From the NCBI GenBank assembly GCA_034510155.1, contig CM067380.1:57068692-57132691 (forward strand): a DNA stretch of 64,000 nucleotides. Direction: 5' to 3'. Below are positions 43,478-56,455 of the stretch, in pieces; the stretch's first letter is position 1, and the number at the start of each line of letters is the position of its first letter. The notes under the pieces were generated by a model that saw only the letters and a program-made list of their open reading frames with translations, made no database searches and was not told where the DNA came from. The stretch is from Eucriotettix oculatus (Eukaryota > Arthropoda > Insecta > Orthoptera > Tetrigidae). A program made the position numbers and the translations under genes.

Positions 43478-46400
43478 TTCGTAATATTAAATTGATATGC
43501 GACTGAGAATGTTTTCCACAAAATCAAATAATACCGAGAGTCACTTTTCAAGCTGACGTAGAAACAACTACAATAGCGAATGTAGACAGTTTTCAATCGT
43601 TAGGACAACAGTGACTGATATCTTACGTGAAGTACAAGATCAAAATGAAAATCGCAGAATAATAAATTTTTGAGTTGCGAAAATAAGATGAACGAGACTT
43701 AACGAACGCCGTGGAGCGATTAAAAAAATTAAATGACTGTTGGCAGGAAGCATTGCAGGTGGTCAACAGAGAAAAAATAGTGTTATGTACTGAAAACACG
43801 ACGCGGCTATTTGAAAAGTGGGCCAGAGAATTTACGAAGGCGGCAGGGACTAACCGGATGAAAGCAGCCCAATCTAGATAACAATGGAGAAAAACAAGTC
43901 GGCAATATACAATTGTAGTAATGAAGGAAACGCCCTGACATATAGCAAGAAATACTTTTTAGTGGACAAATTTGAGTGACAAACTGTGATATTTGTTCAT
44001 AAGTAAATACGAAAAAAAATACATAAATTATATACCAGACAGTAAAACAGCGAACACACTGAAAAGCATTAGCTATCTTTTTATTGAAAGGACGTTCCCA
44101 GAGAAGGTTGTCTTTAGGTACCAAATGGTAACGAATAATCGGAATTACCAATATACGCCAAGAAAATTAAGATAATGATAAACAACCAGTTCGCAAATAA
44201 ATTGTATGCTAGTTGCTATCATATTATCAACATCTGAAGTCTGAAAATTGCAAAAATGTTATAAAAAAATCTCCGATAGTATGTGGGAAAACACCCAATA
44301 AAGAAAGAAATTTTTTTAGATCCCTCGTAGAAATTTTAGCAAAGAAGTGGGACAAAGTACAGTCATTATCCTGATGTACCGATATTTATTAGCAATACGT
44401 AAATATTATAAGTGCAAGTAATGACACTTAAATATTATTAGTTCCATTAAGATTAACCTGAGACACGATTTTGGCACGGGCATTGAGCGTGCCTCAAGAG
44501 TGTAGTAAATTATCGGAGAATACCCAGAGATAGAAGTAAAAATTTAACAAAATGGATGGAAAAAATTGACAATCTGTGAGTCGCAAAGAATGGTAATGAT
44601 AGTGGAGCAGTGAGACGCGAATTTCTAGTTTTTATAGAGTAGTTGGACACACCAGTACCAACCACAGGTGGCTGAGCTCAAAAATTACCCTTAGAAAGCT
44701 AGTTCGTAAAATAAATATAATCACAAAATATTTTACAGTGCTGAATTAATTGTATGTGTTAAGTTAAAATTATTAATATGCTCTATAATTTATTAAAAAT
44801 AATTTATTTCAAATCTTTAAAATGGATTCTCTTTAATTTTTTTATTGACATATATAAATAAAACGTCCAGTCAAGGACAAAGAAATAAAACCTTGAATTT
44901 GAATAAACAATCAGCCGACAATAAGTAAATTTACGTTATTTTAAAATTATTCTTAGAACATAGTAGTATTTCTTGGTTGATTTCTTGAAGGTGAAATTTT
45001 ACGTAGGCAAACTGATAATTTCCCTTAGAAATAAATGCATAATATTGTTTTCGTTCGGCACAGTGTATTACCGTATGGAAACCTAATCGCTGGCATGTAA
45101 ATTTGTTTTGTTGCAGCCACTAACTCAACCAATTTTTCTCATCGTAGGGTAAGACGACGTTCCCTTGGCTGCATATTTGACGTCTACCATTGGGATGTGA
45201 ACCAATTATTATTTTTTAAATATTATTTCTACAAAGTAAGTTTTTTTAGATCGGTATACTCATCGACATTAGTAACGTTGTTCGCAAAATAATTTCGTAC
45301 GCCATCCATCAATTTTGACGAGTAAATAGAAAAAGGAATTGAAAATTGGAAAATATAGCAAGAGGGCAGAATGACAGGTAGATTTCCTGATTGTCAGAGT
45401 AATTTCCAATTTGAGTTCCGATCGAACCTCCGGATTAATGTCCGATCACAGAAACTACTCCATTCGCAAAAGATTCGGATATCGCTTTTATATTGAACAC
45501 GCTCTTATGTGAAGTGTGAGTCGTTTAATTATTTTTATTTATCAGTTCATTTAGAATGCTGAACACAATAATAGCTAAAGCTAAAGAAATGGAAATATAT
45601 TATTTAGGGCGTTTCGGTTTCTGTAATTGCCAAAGATGAAAATGTATACGGCGAAAATATTTTGAAACGGAAGCAGATATTTAAATATGTAGGGATTAAG
45701 CACGCAAGCGTGATAGGGATGAAGCGATACAATTTAGACTGCAGTAAAAAAACAGGTGAAGGTATTGGGATAACGTTTCGAACCACGAGGAATTCTGATC
45801 ATCAATTAAGAAAGCATGCAGGTATATAACCGCCTCCGTCCTATAAACACAGATTTATACGTGCTTATGTTTACTTGTATCTACGTAAACCCGGAAAGAA
45901 GAATCATAATCGATGACGTTCACAATTAACCAAATGTTTCGTTTATGTTTTAACCAACAAACGTCCTTTAACGGAATTGAACCAAACTGATTCGTCATAG
46001 AAAAGGTTTTACTTGCAGAATATCGTATGTGTGGGTGAACTGAAAGAGTGGAGCAATGTAACGAGAATGTTAAACACGGCCTGAAAATAGCGCTCCAAAA
46101 TAAAGCTATGCTTATAAGTGACGGAATTAGGGAAAAATGATGGTGCGACGGTCATTTGTCGAGATGTGTGTGTTGGTGACGATGCCGGGGAATACGAAGC
46201 GTAGAGTCACGTCACGTTAAGTGAACTGCATTATATTGAGCATGGAATCGGCTTCGACAAATAAGGTATGATTGGATGAGTCAATGGAAGGTGTGAATTT
46301 GATTACAGTCTATTTTAAATTAGAATTCCGAAGACAAATGCCGCGAGGGAATGAAACTAGCACATCGCTTCAAATAAAGGGTGGACCTAGCAACGTTGCT

Positions 46401-49400
46401 AAAGAAGTGGACTGCGAAGTGAGCTATGTGACAACCAAGCCTCCCTCCATGCGTTCACGCCGGAGGACTTCTTATTAAAAAAGATACAGCTTTATACATC
46501 AGTAATTTTCGCGACCTACTACTGTCCATTGTAAAGTAAATTCTGATTTAATTAAGTTGTATCATTGAAAATCATTTTCAGTTTTTATTTGCAAATCTTT
46601 ATTAAATCCTCCTCCCGTTAAGCGACCCTTTGAATACATCAAGTATTGATCGAATGAAGGTGAAACCGACGGAATTATTGTGGCTATTATCCTGGAAGGA
46701 AAGTTACAAAATAACAGACTTAAATTTTTATAATCATTTCTAGGCTGTACTCACTTCACGTAATTAGTACGCTTAAATATTACATAAAGGTGTCATATCT
46801 TGAAACGGGTTAAACTTAATTATCGGGATGTTGTCTTAACATTTGAATGTGAAAATGGAAATTATAATGATTTAAGAGTATGCCACGTAGCCGAAGGAAA
46901 CACTGTATCCTAGTACACAAAATTGAGCAGCTCTTGCTGAATGCAACACCGAAAAACCCAAGGTACTGAGAATTTATTCGTCTCTGAGTCTATGAACGGA
47001 AATAGCATTACAATATCGTTTTATGAGTAATAAACCTTGCGCACAGTTTCACAATTGCATTTTCAGTTGCCTCCCAATTCTAATTTTAAATGCACTCGCG
47101 GCATGTATGTAATTTCCTAAATTATGTAACCTATAACAAAACAACAATCTAAGAGTTTACGGTTGGACAAGTGAAGCTCGTTTTGAAGGTATTTATGATG
47201 CAGAGGCCTAAATTTAGGAACAAGGGAGGCAACTGAATATTCTATTTGAAAAGCTGTGCAAAAAGTGGATCACTCGTTACACATATAGTGATTGGGAACA
47301 ATGATTTCTTTCATAGCCAATCGGAGATAAATAATCATTACGAAGATAGGTGTTTTGCCTGTTGAATTCAGGGAGGGGGGCTTCAAGTTTTGTGACGAGG
47401 ATTGTACAAATCTAGGAAATTGATTAGTTTTGAATATCACGTTTGATTAGAGAAATACGTGAGTAGTGAAGAAAGTGGTTAATTATTTTTTAAGAAATAC
47501 CTTTGGCTATCTGGAAGGTGTCCCACAGAACGTTTCCTTCTAAGATACTGCGCACGAATACGCAACAAACCAATTTATAAGGAGTGACTATGTAGACATG
47601 GGCAGCAAATCAAACATATGGTAAAATCAACTGTAGGGAGGCGAGGTTTGAAGTAATAAGAGAGAACGTTTATTGGATTTATACATATATATAAAATAAG
47701 GAAAGTACTGACAAGTTAATTTTGTTGAGGATAATATATCAAGCGAAGCAATCCGCTCTTTTATCTCAAGTTAAACCGTGGTCGAGATACCCCGTTTTAG
47801 TTGAATTAAATTTTGAGAAACTCAGCAGTTTACCTTCCGTCGTCACTCTTGATTGGTGTAGATGAGCCACCTCTTTGCGGTTCCGCATCACGAGAAGTCT
47901 CTGCCGACGTATTTACATATTTCCGCTGAAGCATTCGCCGATTCTCCTTTTATAAGAGGATCCCCATCGTCGCCAAATTGTGTAAGACACTGGCCCTATT
48001 TTTGCTGTACCCTTTGAGGACCTGCGAGAATTCCGTCTGGTGCTGACTCTGCTCATGTACACATTGCACTTAAAGACTTCACATATGGTTTTACTCACCC
48101 CCTCAAATTTTCTGGGCCATATAACTTGGTGTGGTTCTTGCCAAAAATTTGTCATCGGAGGTTATTACTCGGCGACTCACAGGCACGCTTGACAAGTTGC
48201 TATCATTCCGTATGATAATACATGGAATACTGTATATTAAATAATAATTAAACTACGGCGCTACATCATCTCATTGCCAAATATGGGGTTTGCAAAGATC
48301 AACATTCAGAGATGCAGCTTGAGTAAAATTTTATTTTAAAATCCTTAATATCAACAACGCCTAATTCCTGGCCGCTTCTATAGTAGGTCCATGGAAACTT
48401 CTCGACGACGGAATCTCAATTTAGCGTATCCATTACGAGACAAAGTATGACTTAGTCATCTGTTAATGAGCACCTTATATTCTGAAGACTTTTCATTAGT
48501 TTTTATGGACGCGAACGCTGAAACCTTTTGTTCCCGACACGCAATAAGTGAGGGCGCCGGGCTCGTTCATATATGCTTATAAACGTTGGCTTCGCTTAGT
48601 CCCGATGGCGATTAGTTACGCAAATGAATTTTAAGACAAAAGAACTTCTCTCCATAAAACCAGGCACAAATGAAAATGGACGAGTTGGATCGATGGCGCT
48701 ACCAGAGTTTCGCGTGTCGCTAAACAAATAGTTGCAACGTCTTATCACATTTAACCACCTCGCGAAACCGAAACGAAAAAGAGAATTGGATCGCTTTTTT
48801 ATCTGGATGGTAGACGTTGAATTTTTGGGAAGCGCGGAGCGATTTGAAAGTATGATGTAGCCCATCCATCAACACGTCCGAGGAATCTCATCTATCCTTC
48901 AGCCGCGAGTGCCAATTCAATCAAATGACCGTAATTTATGTGAGTCAGTGGGAAGTATATTTTGGGAAAAGGTGTTGCTGCATTATTCTTAGAAACCACT
49001 AACGAGTAGTTCCGTATTATTATCGGTGAAATAGGTTAAAATCGATTCGCTTTAAGTGGATCGAGCATAATCGTGAACGAGAAATTTTGCTCGGTGTCTT
49101 AAGCATGCAATATTATCCTCAAGATTCATTTAGTTAATGTATTATTAGTGTCTGTAAGAGACGTTCTGGTAATAAAATACCGTGTAGAAAAAAAAGGGGA
49201 AGGTTTTGAACTATAAGAAAAACGTTGAGTACTAAGTAATGAGACGCGGAAAGAACAGACGAACAAAGCGCCTTGCTTCACTATCATTCAATTAAGATAC
49301 AATCACAAATTATTGACTGGCGAGTTTCTTAAAATCTCTGAATTGTACAGCAGTAGTATCAGGTCGTAGATTAGTATACAATAGAAGCGCTGCTATGTCG

Positions 49401-50537
49401 TATTCAATAATAGAAATATAATCACGACTTAAACTTAAATGCAAATTGCAAAAATTGAGTCACAAGAAGAGAGAATAATATTTCGCTGACGTAAGGACGT
49501 ATCTTTGAGTGAGAGTGAAAGAAGGTTAACTAGCGATGCAAGAGTCAAATGCTTTAGCCTCTGCAGTGTAAGGAAACCAATTTACTATTGCACTCAGAAA
49601 GCAACGTACAAGATTTTATGCAGTGGTTCGTCACAAAGGATTCGTCTATTACGTCTCACGGTAAAGTTTCTTGCATTGTATATTAGCAGAAAATAGAGGG
49701 ATAGTTGAAGTTGACCAGGAAGAATATACGTTGGAGCATAAATGCTGTACCGCAACGTTTACTACTTCGGAAACAATGGACTAGCTTTCTGTAATATGTG
49801 ACTCCATCGGGGTTTATTAAACCCTTTCTTAGAGTAACGACCGGGTAACGAAACGTTGAAGGCATCGCTTCAATCACGAACAGTGCTTCAGTGTCAATGC
49901 ACACAACAATACATGTAGTCGCAAAACGTCGATGAGTAGAGGGAAAGAAGCCGACTGCAGCATCAAATTAGAATCGACTGACGTAAACGATGAACAATAT
50001 TGCAGACCACGCACTAACAGAAGGCCCAGCCCCACTCCATACATCAAAAATAAATTTCCATTTCATTTGTTCGTCCATAAGCAAAGTTACTGCTACTTTA
50101 TTCACAATTCGCCAGTTGGATTAATTGAAACACGTACATTTTTCCCAACAAACGAGATTTTTTTTTCAATGCCGCACTTAATATTCGACAAAACGCCTCC
50201 AAAAAGAGTAAGTTGCAAAATTTCCACTTCCAACTGATCATGAAAATCAGGGGCAGCAGAAGAAATTTCGCTCGTTAGATGAAGCTCATTATTCATCGGA
50301 CCAAGGGAAGGTTAGTGAGATTGACTGGCATGTGAAGTCCAGATTATGCCAGGTGACCTTTCCGAAAGATGAAGAAGACAATACATTGCCATCGATTCTA
50401 AGCGACACATAGTACAGGTTAATTATAAAGTTCATGAAACTTAAAAAACTTAAAACGTTATGTGAAAGACAAACAAAGGCTTTTTGAACGTTGTACTGGC
50501 AAAAATTACACTATTTCGGTTCGTGCAACAACTTTAA
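43478..50537. other. 7-kb stretch without recognisable genes
   Basis: No RNA gene or element could be assigned. Open frames of 60-114 codons occur (for example 43807-44151, 47913-48155, 48596-48865, 49932-50237), but none has a recognisable motif. The more balanced segments at 46.05-46.48, 47.83-48.20 and 48.54-48.91 kb are the likeliest to hide diverged repeats or exons. Donor and acceptor pairs could not be established. Confidence 0.35.
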
Positions 50538-50815
50538 TCTGGCAATAGGATTTTTCTTTTCAGAGTCCCTCTATATTTCCACAGTTGTGTACGAGATAGG
50601 CCATGTTGCGGCCGCTGACCAGGCGTTAGTCCAGTGGTCATCACGATCACAGACCTTGGCGCCTTGCGATTTTTTCTCACGGGGTCACATGAAGGATATC
50701 GTTTATGTTCAAATCCTACCACAGATCCACGAAAAATTACGATTCCACATCACAGTTGTTCTTACCTTCACTTTTGATATACTCTGTAGGGTATGGGTAG
50801 AATTGGACTGCTGAA
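50538..50815 (+). mobile_element. Tc1/mariner-superfamily transposase fragment (PDLTPCDFF type), copy 2
   Basis: The open frame reads STVVYEIGHVAAADQALVQW then SSRSQTLAPCDFFSRGHMKD and IVYVQILPQ, ending FDILCRVWVELDC. This is the WPPRSPDLTPCDFFLWG..KD.VYVPPLP...L...I block followed by the C-terminal D.L.RVW.EL.YR segment of the arthropod family also seen on the minus strand at 19.2-19.5 kb. SPDL has become SQTL, but the final catalytic aspartate in CDFF is present. Only the last third of the protein remains. The frame is open over about 75 codons, better preserved than the 19-kb copy. Confidence 0.8.
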
Positions 50816-51699
50816 CGTCACGTTCAGAGAAAAGTCGATAATTTGTCTTTCACGAACTATATATATACACGAGAAAGATGTTGAAGGTGTCAATAGCACA
50901 TAGAACAAAACGATGTGTGATTCATGTGTATTTCATAATTCCTTCGAAAGATACGGATATTTAAAATAATTATACGATGCGGGATCCTTTCTCGACTATT
51001 CTGGATACCGACACTCTCAAAGTTTCTCTAAGACTTTAGTGTTTATTTCTGAAATATTCTCAGGATCAGAGCCTATTATATTCACGCCAACATAACCTGT
51101 GATTTCAACATGGATACGTTATAAACTTGGCTACAAATCTTAAATCGTTACGATCTCTACCTGATATCTGTGGAACTTGAACTTGAACTTCAATGACGGC
51201 CTTGGTGGTGGCTATGAATTTATTATTTCGTGACGCCAGGCGGCGTTCGAGCATACCCTGTAATAACAGTTACGACGTCCCCTGAATATATCCTTAAACT
51301 ACCGCTCCAGAAAACAGATTCGTTAATTGTATTTCAACTACATACATCTGCGTAATGCTGATATGCTACAATGCTAGAAACAAATATATTGAATCGAAAG
51401 CAAGTAACTAGTTTGAATAATGCTAAGTTATAAGGTTGTAATACGAGTCTCGAACTGGAGGAATTAAACAGATGTATATTGCTGGATTACAGCTGATAGC
51501 TTCTGTGTAAAATGACAAAAATATTTTTTCTTGAATAAATTGTGGACTGAAGATAGGTGAAACTCATGATGAATATATATTGTGACGCGATTTTTTTGTT
51601 AAATTAATTGAAAGTATGACGCATAATATATCAGTAATGCGGGACTTGAGTGAAAAATTAATACACAAAGTTTTTTAATTGGAAGATTTCAGACGCTGG
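50816..51699. other. Unassigned AT-rich sequence
   Basis: It may begin with the 3' end of the adjacent transposon. No other feature seen. Confidence 0.4.
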
Positions 51700-52370
51700 A
51701 AGAGCACGAAAAAGCAAAACAAAAAAACTAGGCGCTTTGAAGGCGGCAATATTTGCATTAGTTGGGGATTACTGCCCGCCTGGTTGAAATTCAAAAATCA
51801 ATACCTGGTTGATTACTCTAGGAATAACCCAAAATAGCGTCGCTTGTCTTCCCTCCCACAGCACCACTTTGCTGAAACAAGGAAAAGGCGATGGACAAGC
51901 TGGACTTGGAATTTTTGGAAGTACGCCAGTCACAAGCATCTTGCGAACGCAACGGTGTCCTTACGCTTGGAGGTAAAGAATGAATGAGAAACAGGGCTAA
52001 GGTCACTGCAAACTGCAGTTGCGCATCGCGGAATTTTCCTGGAACCTGCACGCCATCCCTGCCGACCTTCAGACAACTGGAAATTAACTGGAAGACGACA
52101 ACAACAAAAGTATATAATTCTCTCCGATTAAAAAAAGTGTCTGATATGTGAAATCACGAGGGCGTCCCTCAGAGAGTAGATTGTAGTTGCTCTTGTCTCT
52201 TGCCAAAAATATTAAATGAAAGCTTAAATGCGGAAGAAAAAGTCATTTTATGTGAACTGAAAAATATTAATTTCTTTTATTTTTATAAACAAAAAAAGTT
52301 AAATGAAAGCTTTATTTCTGCACTACACCATTAAAATTTAATTATTTAAAACACTATTAATAAAAAACGT
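51700..52370 (+). repeat. Unclassified dispersed repeat, copy 2
   Basis: Inverted partner of 34.68-35.45 kb (strand chosen arbitrarily). It lacks roughly 100-150 bp present in copy 1 between the GGAATAACC block and the middle. Reading plus, KLQLRIAEFSWNLH is followed by LQTTGN, a stop, then EDDNNK and FSPIKK. The matching frame of copy 1 reads KITKFSWKLQ, then LQTTEN, stop, EDDNNK and FSPIKK. The peptide and the stop codon are thus both conserved, implying that the ancestor already had the stop or that the similarity is at DNA level only. Confidence 0.7.
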
Positions 52371-52549
52371 TACAATATATTATGATTCCAAAGTTGAATT
52401 TAATTATAGGACAGTTCAATAAATACTGGTACACTTATAAATTTATAATTTAGCGCCGTTTTCGTTACATATTTATACAAACAATTAAAATTTTTGAATA
52501 GCACTAGCAAGGAAATCCTACATAAAAAATCGGTTAAGTCTATTATAAA
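52371..52549. other. AT-rich spacer
   Basis: Low-complexity AT-rich sequence between two repeats, with no feature. Confidence 0.5.
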
Positions 52550-52880
52550 ATTAGAGACTAGGAAGTAGCGTTTAGGACAATCGGCAGAACGGAAAAGAAT
52601 ACAGACGAATGCTGATAAGTAAGTAAGATAGCCAGTTTGAGTTAGATCAGGGGATCTTGAATTGATTATGGAATGCAGTGAACGAGAAGACTAATAGGCC
52701 ACATTAAGGACTCGCTAAATTAGAATAAGAAGGAAGTGTGTGGGGTAGGAATAAAAGAGGAAGACCAAAGGTAGAATATATTAGGCAAATCAAGTTGGAT
52801 GTTGGCTGCAGTAGTTATGTGGAGATGGAAAGATTAGCGGAGAATAGATCAGCCGCATCAAACCAGTCTGTTGACTGACT
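52550..52880 (+). mobile_element. Non-LTR retrotransposon RT C-terminal remnant
   Basis: The plus strand reads RLIGHIKDSLN near 52.69 kb, then RGRPKVEYIRQIKLDVGCSS and YVEMERLAENRSAASNQSVD before a stop at about 52879. This matches the C-terminal tail of insect non-LTR RT proteins (R.IGHI.RH..L...I.EG...GKR.RGRPR..Y..QI..D.G..SY.E.K.LA.NR..WR..SNQS.D). Upstream, ERKRIQT near 52.60 kb probably corresponds to the KRIEAFEMW segment. A 3'-end fragment with frameshifts, of a clade different from the two jockey-like copies (closer to CR1/RTE-type tails, by memory). Confidence 0.75.
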
Positions 52881-55879
52881 ACCACAACAACGATACGGTA
52901 TAGCTACTACTTAAAATTAAATAAAAATGTAGCGAATTCACTAATTACCGAACTTTGCAAACCATGCAATTACCAGATAGGTATGGAAATAGATTACGAG
53001 TATCGAATCCATAGTAGAAGCTTTCAGAACTTTTATAAAAATGTAAGTATGACTTTATCAGAATCCTAATGCTTTGATCGTATTTGCGGATCAGTGTGAA
53101 GTGGTATAAGAATTAATATTAACGGGCTTAATTTCCAAATTCGAGAAATCATCTGTAATCACTACTGTTGCTTGGTAGCTGAAAATTACTATATCGTTTA
53201 AAAGAGGAATGAAGTTCATCTCCGTTAATTCAATGTGTGTGTTGAAAAAGAAAGCATCGCTTTAATTTTCAGATGACGTCATTTGCCTGCTATATTTCTC
53301 TGAACGCGCGCAACAAGTTCGTGAGTCGTTGAATTGTCGGTGGAGACGCAACATTCGGAAAATGTTTCCGAAGAAAATGAAGAACTATTCCGGGGAACAG
53401 AACCAGATGAAATACAGATTTAAGCTACTGTTATTAGAAAAAGTTAAAATGTAATTTATATATTGGGTGGCATCGTGTGTCTTGAACTGTACAAAGCGAT
53501 CAGACGTTTGGATAGCTTGAAAAGTAAAGAGTGAAGCTTTGGACATGTTGAAGATATGTAAGAAATTGGAAGATTTTGATGAGGGAATAGTTTTTGAGGA
53601 AAATTAAGTTGGGTTTGTACTACCAGCTAAGAAAATAATCAAGGAATTTGGATGTGTGTTTGGTACGTGATCAACGTGGAGACCTGTATCAAAATGAGTA
53701 ATGGCTCCCACATCACTAGTTGACGGGAAAACATCAGTAATTATCGGTAATATTGTGCGTTTTTTTGGGAAAATTGGGAACTGAATTTGAGTTATTTTAT
53801 GAGATATTCCAATTTCATTTATGAAGATCCTTGGTTTTATTTTGGACGGCTCGTCAATTTCTTTGGTGTTTCACAAGATCTACTTGGAGAGTGTCTAGCT
53901 GGATGCGTGCCTCGAGGTAGCCGGATCGATTTACGTTTATATGACATTTCAAGAACGGTGCAACTGCAAAATGACGAGAATTTAAAAGGTCAAGCGGCCC
54001 ATTGTGTACGAGGGTAAAATAGTCCTTCGTTGGTCTTTGATGGTTTATTTATTACTTCAACTCTCCGGATTTCAGGAGAAACTTTATGCTGATCTCTAAG
54101 AATGTAAAGGACGGACGGCTAAGTAATTCCCCGAACCGAGTTCTAATCGCAATTGTAGTAATAACCACTAAATTACGTTACGTTCATCAGTCAAAGGTCT
54201 GCGCAAACTGAGGTTAACTGTTTCTTGCGTTATAATGGCATTAATTAACGATAAGCGATACAAAGTAAAATAACAACAAAGCAGTGCTGAAAGCGGCTTC
54301 GAGTCTACATCTGGAAACGTTTGATAGTAATTTATTTTAAATTCTAAAATGATTATTAATCAATTCTCGTAAGTGATAAATGAATTTTTTTAACGTGTTC
54401 TTTTACGGACTCGAATTGGATTTTTGGTCCATTAATTTTGGTATAGTTAAAGGCAACCGGAATAATAATTACGGAACGATTCAAATTTATTAGCATTTTT
54501 TGTGAAAAATTAGACGAAATTGAGAAACATAAAGTCCCTTATCGTCGAAGATATTTGAAGAAAATACGGAAAACATTCTCCATACCTGGACAGCCCATTA
54601 GCTTTCATTAGTATACGTTCTCTTAAGTGCGCAAAAAATTAGGAAATCTTGATGTTCACGCAAGCATGAGTATTTTCGAAAAATAAAATTATTATACAAA
54701 GCCAGGTACTGAGGACGAAACTAAGTCCTGTGTTTAAATATACTATTTTAATGTACGAAACAATGTCTGGAAGCCCTGAAAAGGTAAAAAAAACTTATGG
54801 CTTAAGAACCATAATGATGAAATAACAAAGTTGGTTTTATATTATCTACAGGACTTGTTCCTCTTCGTTTCTCTTTAAGTGCGACGAATGTTATAAAATC
54901 ATGATATTCCTAGAAACAGAAGAAACCAACTTAAACAGTACAAAGATATTGGAAAGGAAAATTATTACAAATATCGTTAATTTTTTATTATAGAGCTCAG
55001 TGTCGTTATAATAAAAGTGAGCGTCAGCCATGACTAAAGGGAACGATCGTCTTAACAGAAATCAATTTCCGGAAAATGCGTTGAAACTAGACAGAAATCA
55101 GAAATTAAAGCTACCGTGTTTCGTTTTTTACAGAGATATTAGCGCCATGATTCCGAAACGGCTGCTGAGACTTACTTCATGGTAAATTTATTAATACTAA
55201 TAGATCCATGCAAAAGACGGAATGGGTTTTGAAAAGGACTATACCGAGTTCATATTTACCAGTAACCAGACTCAATTCCAGAATTACCTGGAAGAACGTC
55301 AATCCTGGACATTCTAACTGGAGAAGGTACTGTTAAAATGAGTAGTATGTTTGTGAAACGTGAAATTCGTAGCGAGTTTGGACACCATATGCCAGAGTCG
55401 AAGAATTCTGTCAAGAGATAACGAGTTTTCCGAATTTGTTGCGCACTTGGAGAGGATGTATAAGAAAAGAAGCTGATACTGTTCAGGAAAAAGGGAGAAG
55501 ATAGAAATTATTTTAATGACTTTGAATAATGAATATTTTTTCTACGACTATCTGCATGTATCAGTTGTTTCTTCTAAAAATATCTACGAAGTCATCAGCC
55601 TCTATATTTGGGGGAAAATCTTACATACGACAGTTATTCGTGGTTGCATGTTAGTCTCGCTCCTGAATGCTACCGAAAAGGACTTTACGGCATTGGAAAA
55701 CGTATTATTACTTCAAAAGTCAGAAAACATATGCTTCGTTCGGAAGCTGATAAAACTCGTGTTATGGGGTTCGTATTTTCCACAAACAGACGTTCGCTGT
55801 AACAATACGCCCGGGAAGAAATAATAGAAAAGGAAACAGAACAAAGGCATTATCGGAAAAATTAGAAGGGAAAGTTGTA
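52881..55879. other. 3-kb stretch without recognisable genes
   Basis: Open frames at 53787-54017 and 55516-55824 have no recognisable motif. AT-rich throughout. No classified repeat seen. Confidence 0.4.
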
Positions 55880-56455
55880 AATCTGGTAGCGCAACGGAAG
55901 TACCGAGGCGTCGCCACGGGATACAGTAGCGTACATTAAGACCTTTAAGTAGAAGAAAGGCCACGAGCGATGCCACGGGCGAAGCGAGGCCAGAATTTTA
56001 GCTGAAATCAACAGGTGCGTCGCGACGGTAGCAACTGGTGGACGACGCGCGGTATCGAACCTTGTCCGCTAGCGTGCAGTTCCCGCAGTTCAGCTCAGTA
56101 CGCACACTCGGAACGCTAAGGCCAGCTACAGTTTCTAGCGTTCCGTATTGACGGGGAAAGGAGAAGCGGAGAGAGAAAGAGAGCTTACCTGTCAGGATGA
56201 AGCTCACGACGCAACTGAGCGATGAACGCGAGGCGCCGGGCCTCGGACGCTTCGCTTCGCTTCGGCCATCCTCGGCCAACTTCGGCTCAACTCGGCCGAA
56301 CGTCAATACGCCGCTTCCTCTTCCTTTATTTATTCGAAAATCCGTCCTTAGAGCGCCCACCGTGTCTCCACGTTTATTTGCTGACGGCAAATTTTACGTA
56401 GCTTACGGCAGTGACCTTGCCGTTGCTTCTAGAGAAAAGACTCGCTTTATACTCG
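55880..56455 (-). promoter_or_regulatory. CpG-rich island, candidate promoter with 5' exon
   Basis: About 500 bp with many CpG dinucleotides and clearly higher GC than anything else in the window. On the minus strand a strong donor, CTGACAG|GTAAGC, has its exon end at 56189. The preceding minus-strand frame is open from about 56390 with no ATG, so it would be a 5' noncoding or internal exon. A TATAAAG lies at 56445-56451 (minus), about 40 bp upstream of a TCACTG start-like site. On the plus strand, by contrast, an ATG at 56197 opens 114 codons (starting MKLTTQLSDEREAPG) with no recognisable domain. Which strand is functional is undecided. Period-like CTTCGGC repeats at 56.24-56.30 kb could also mean a decayed GC-rich repeat. 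Confidence 0.4.
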
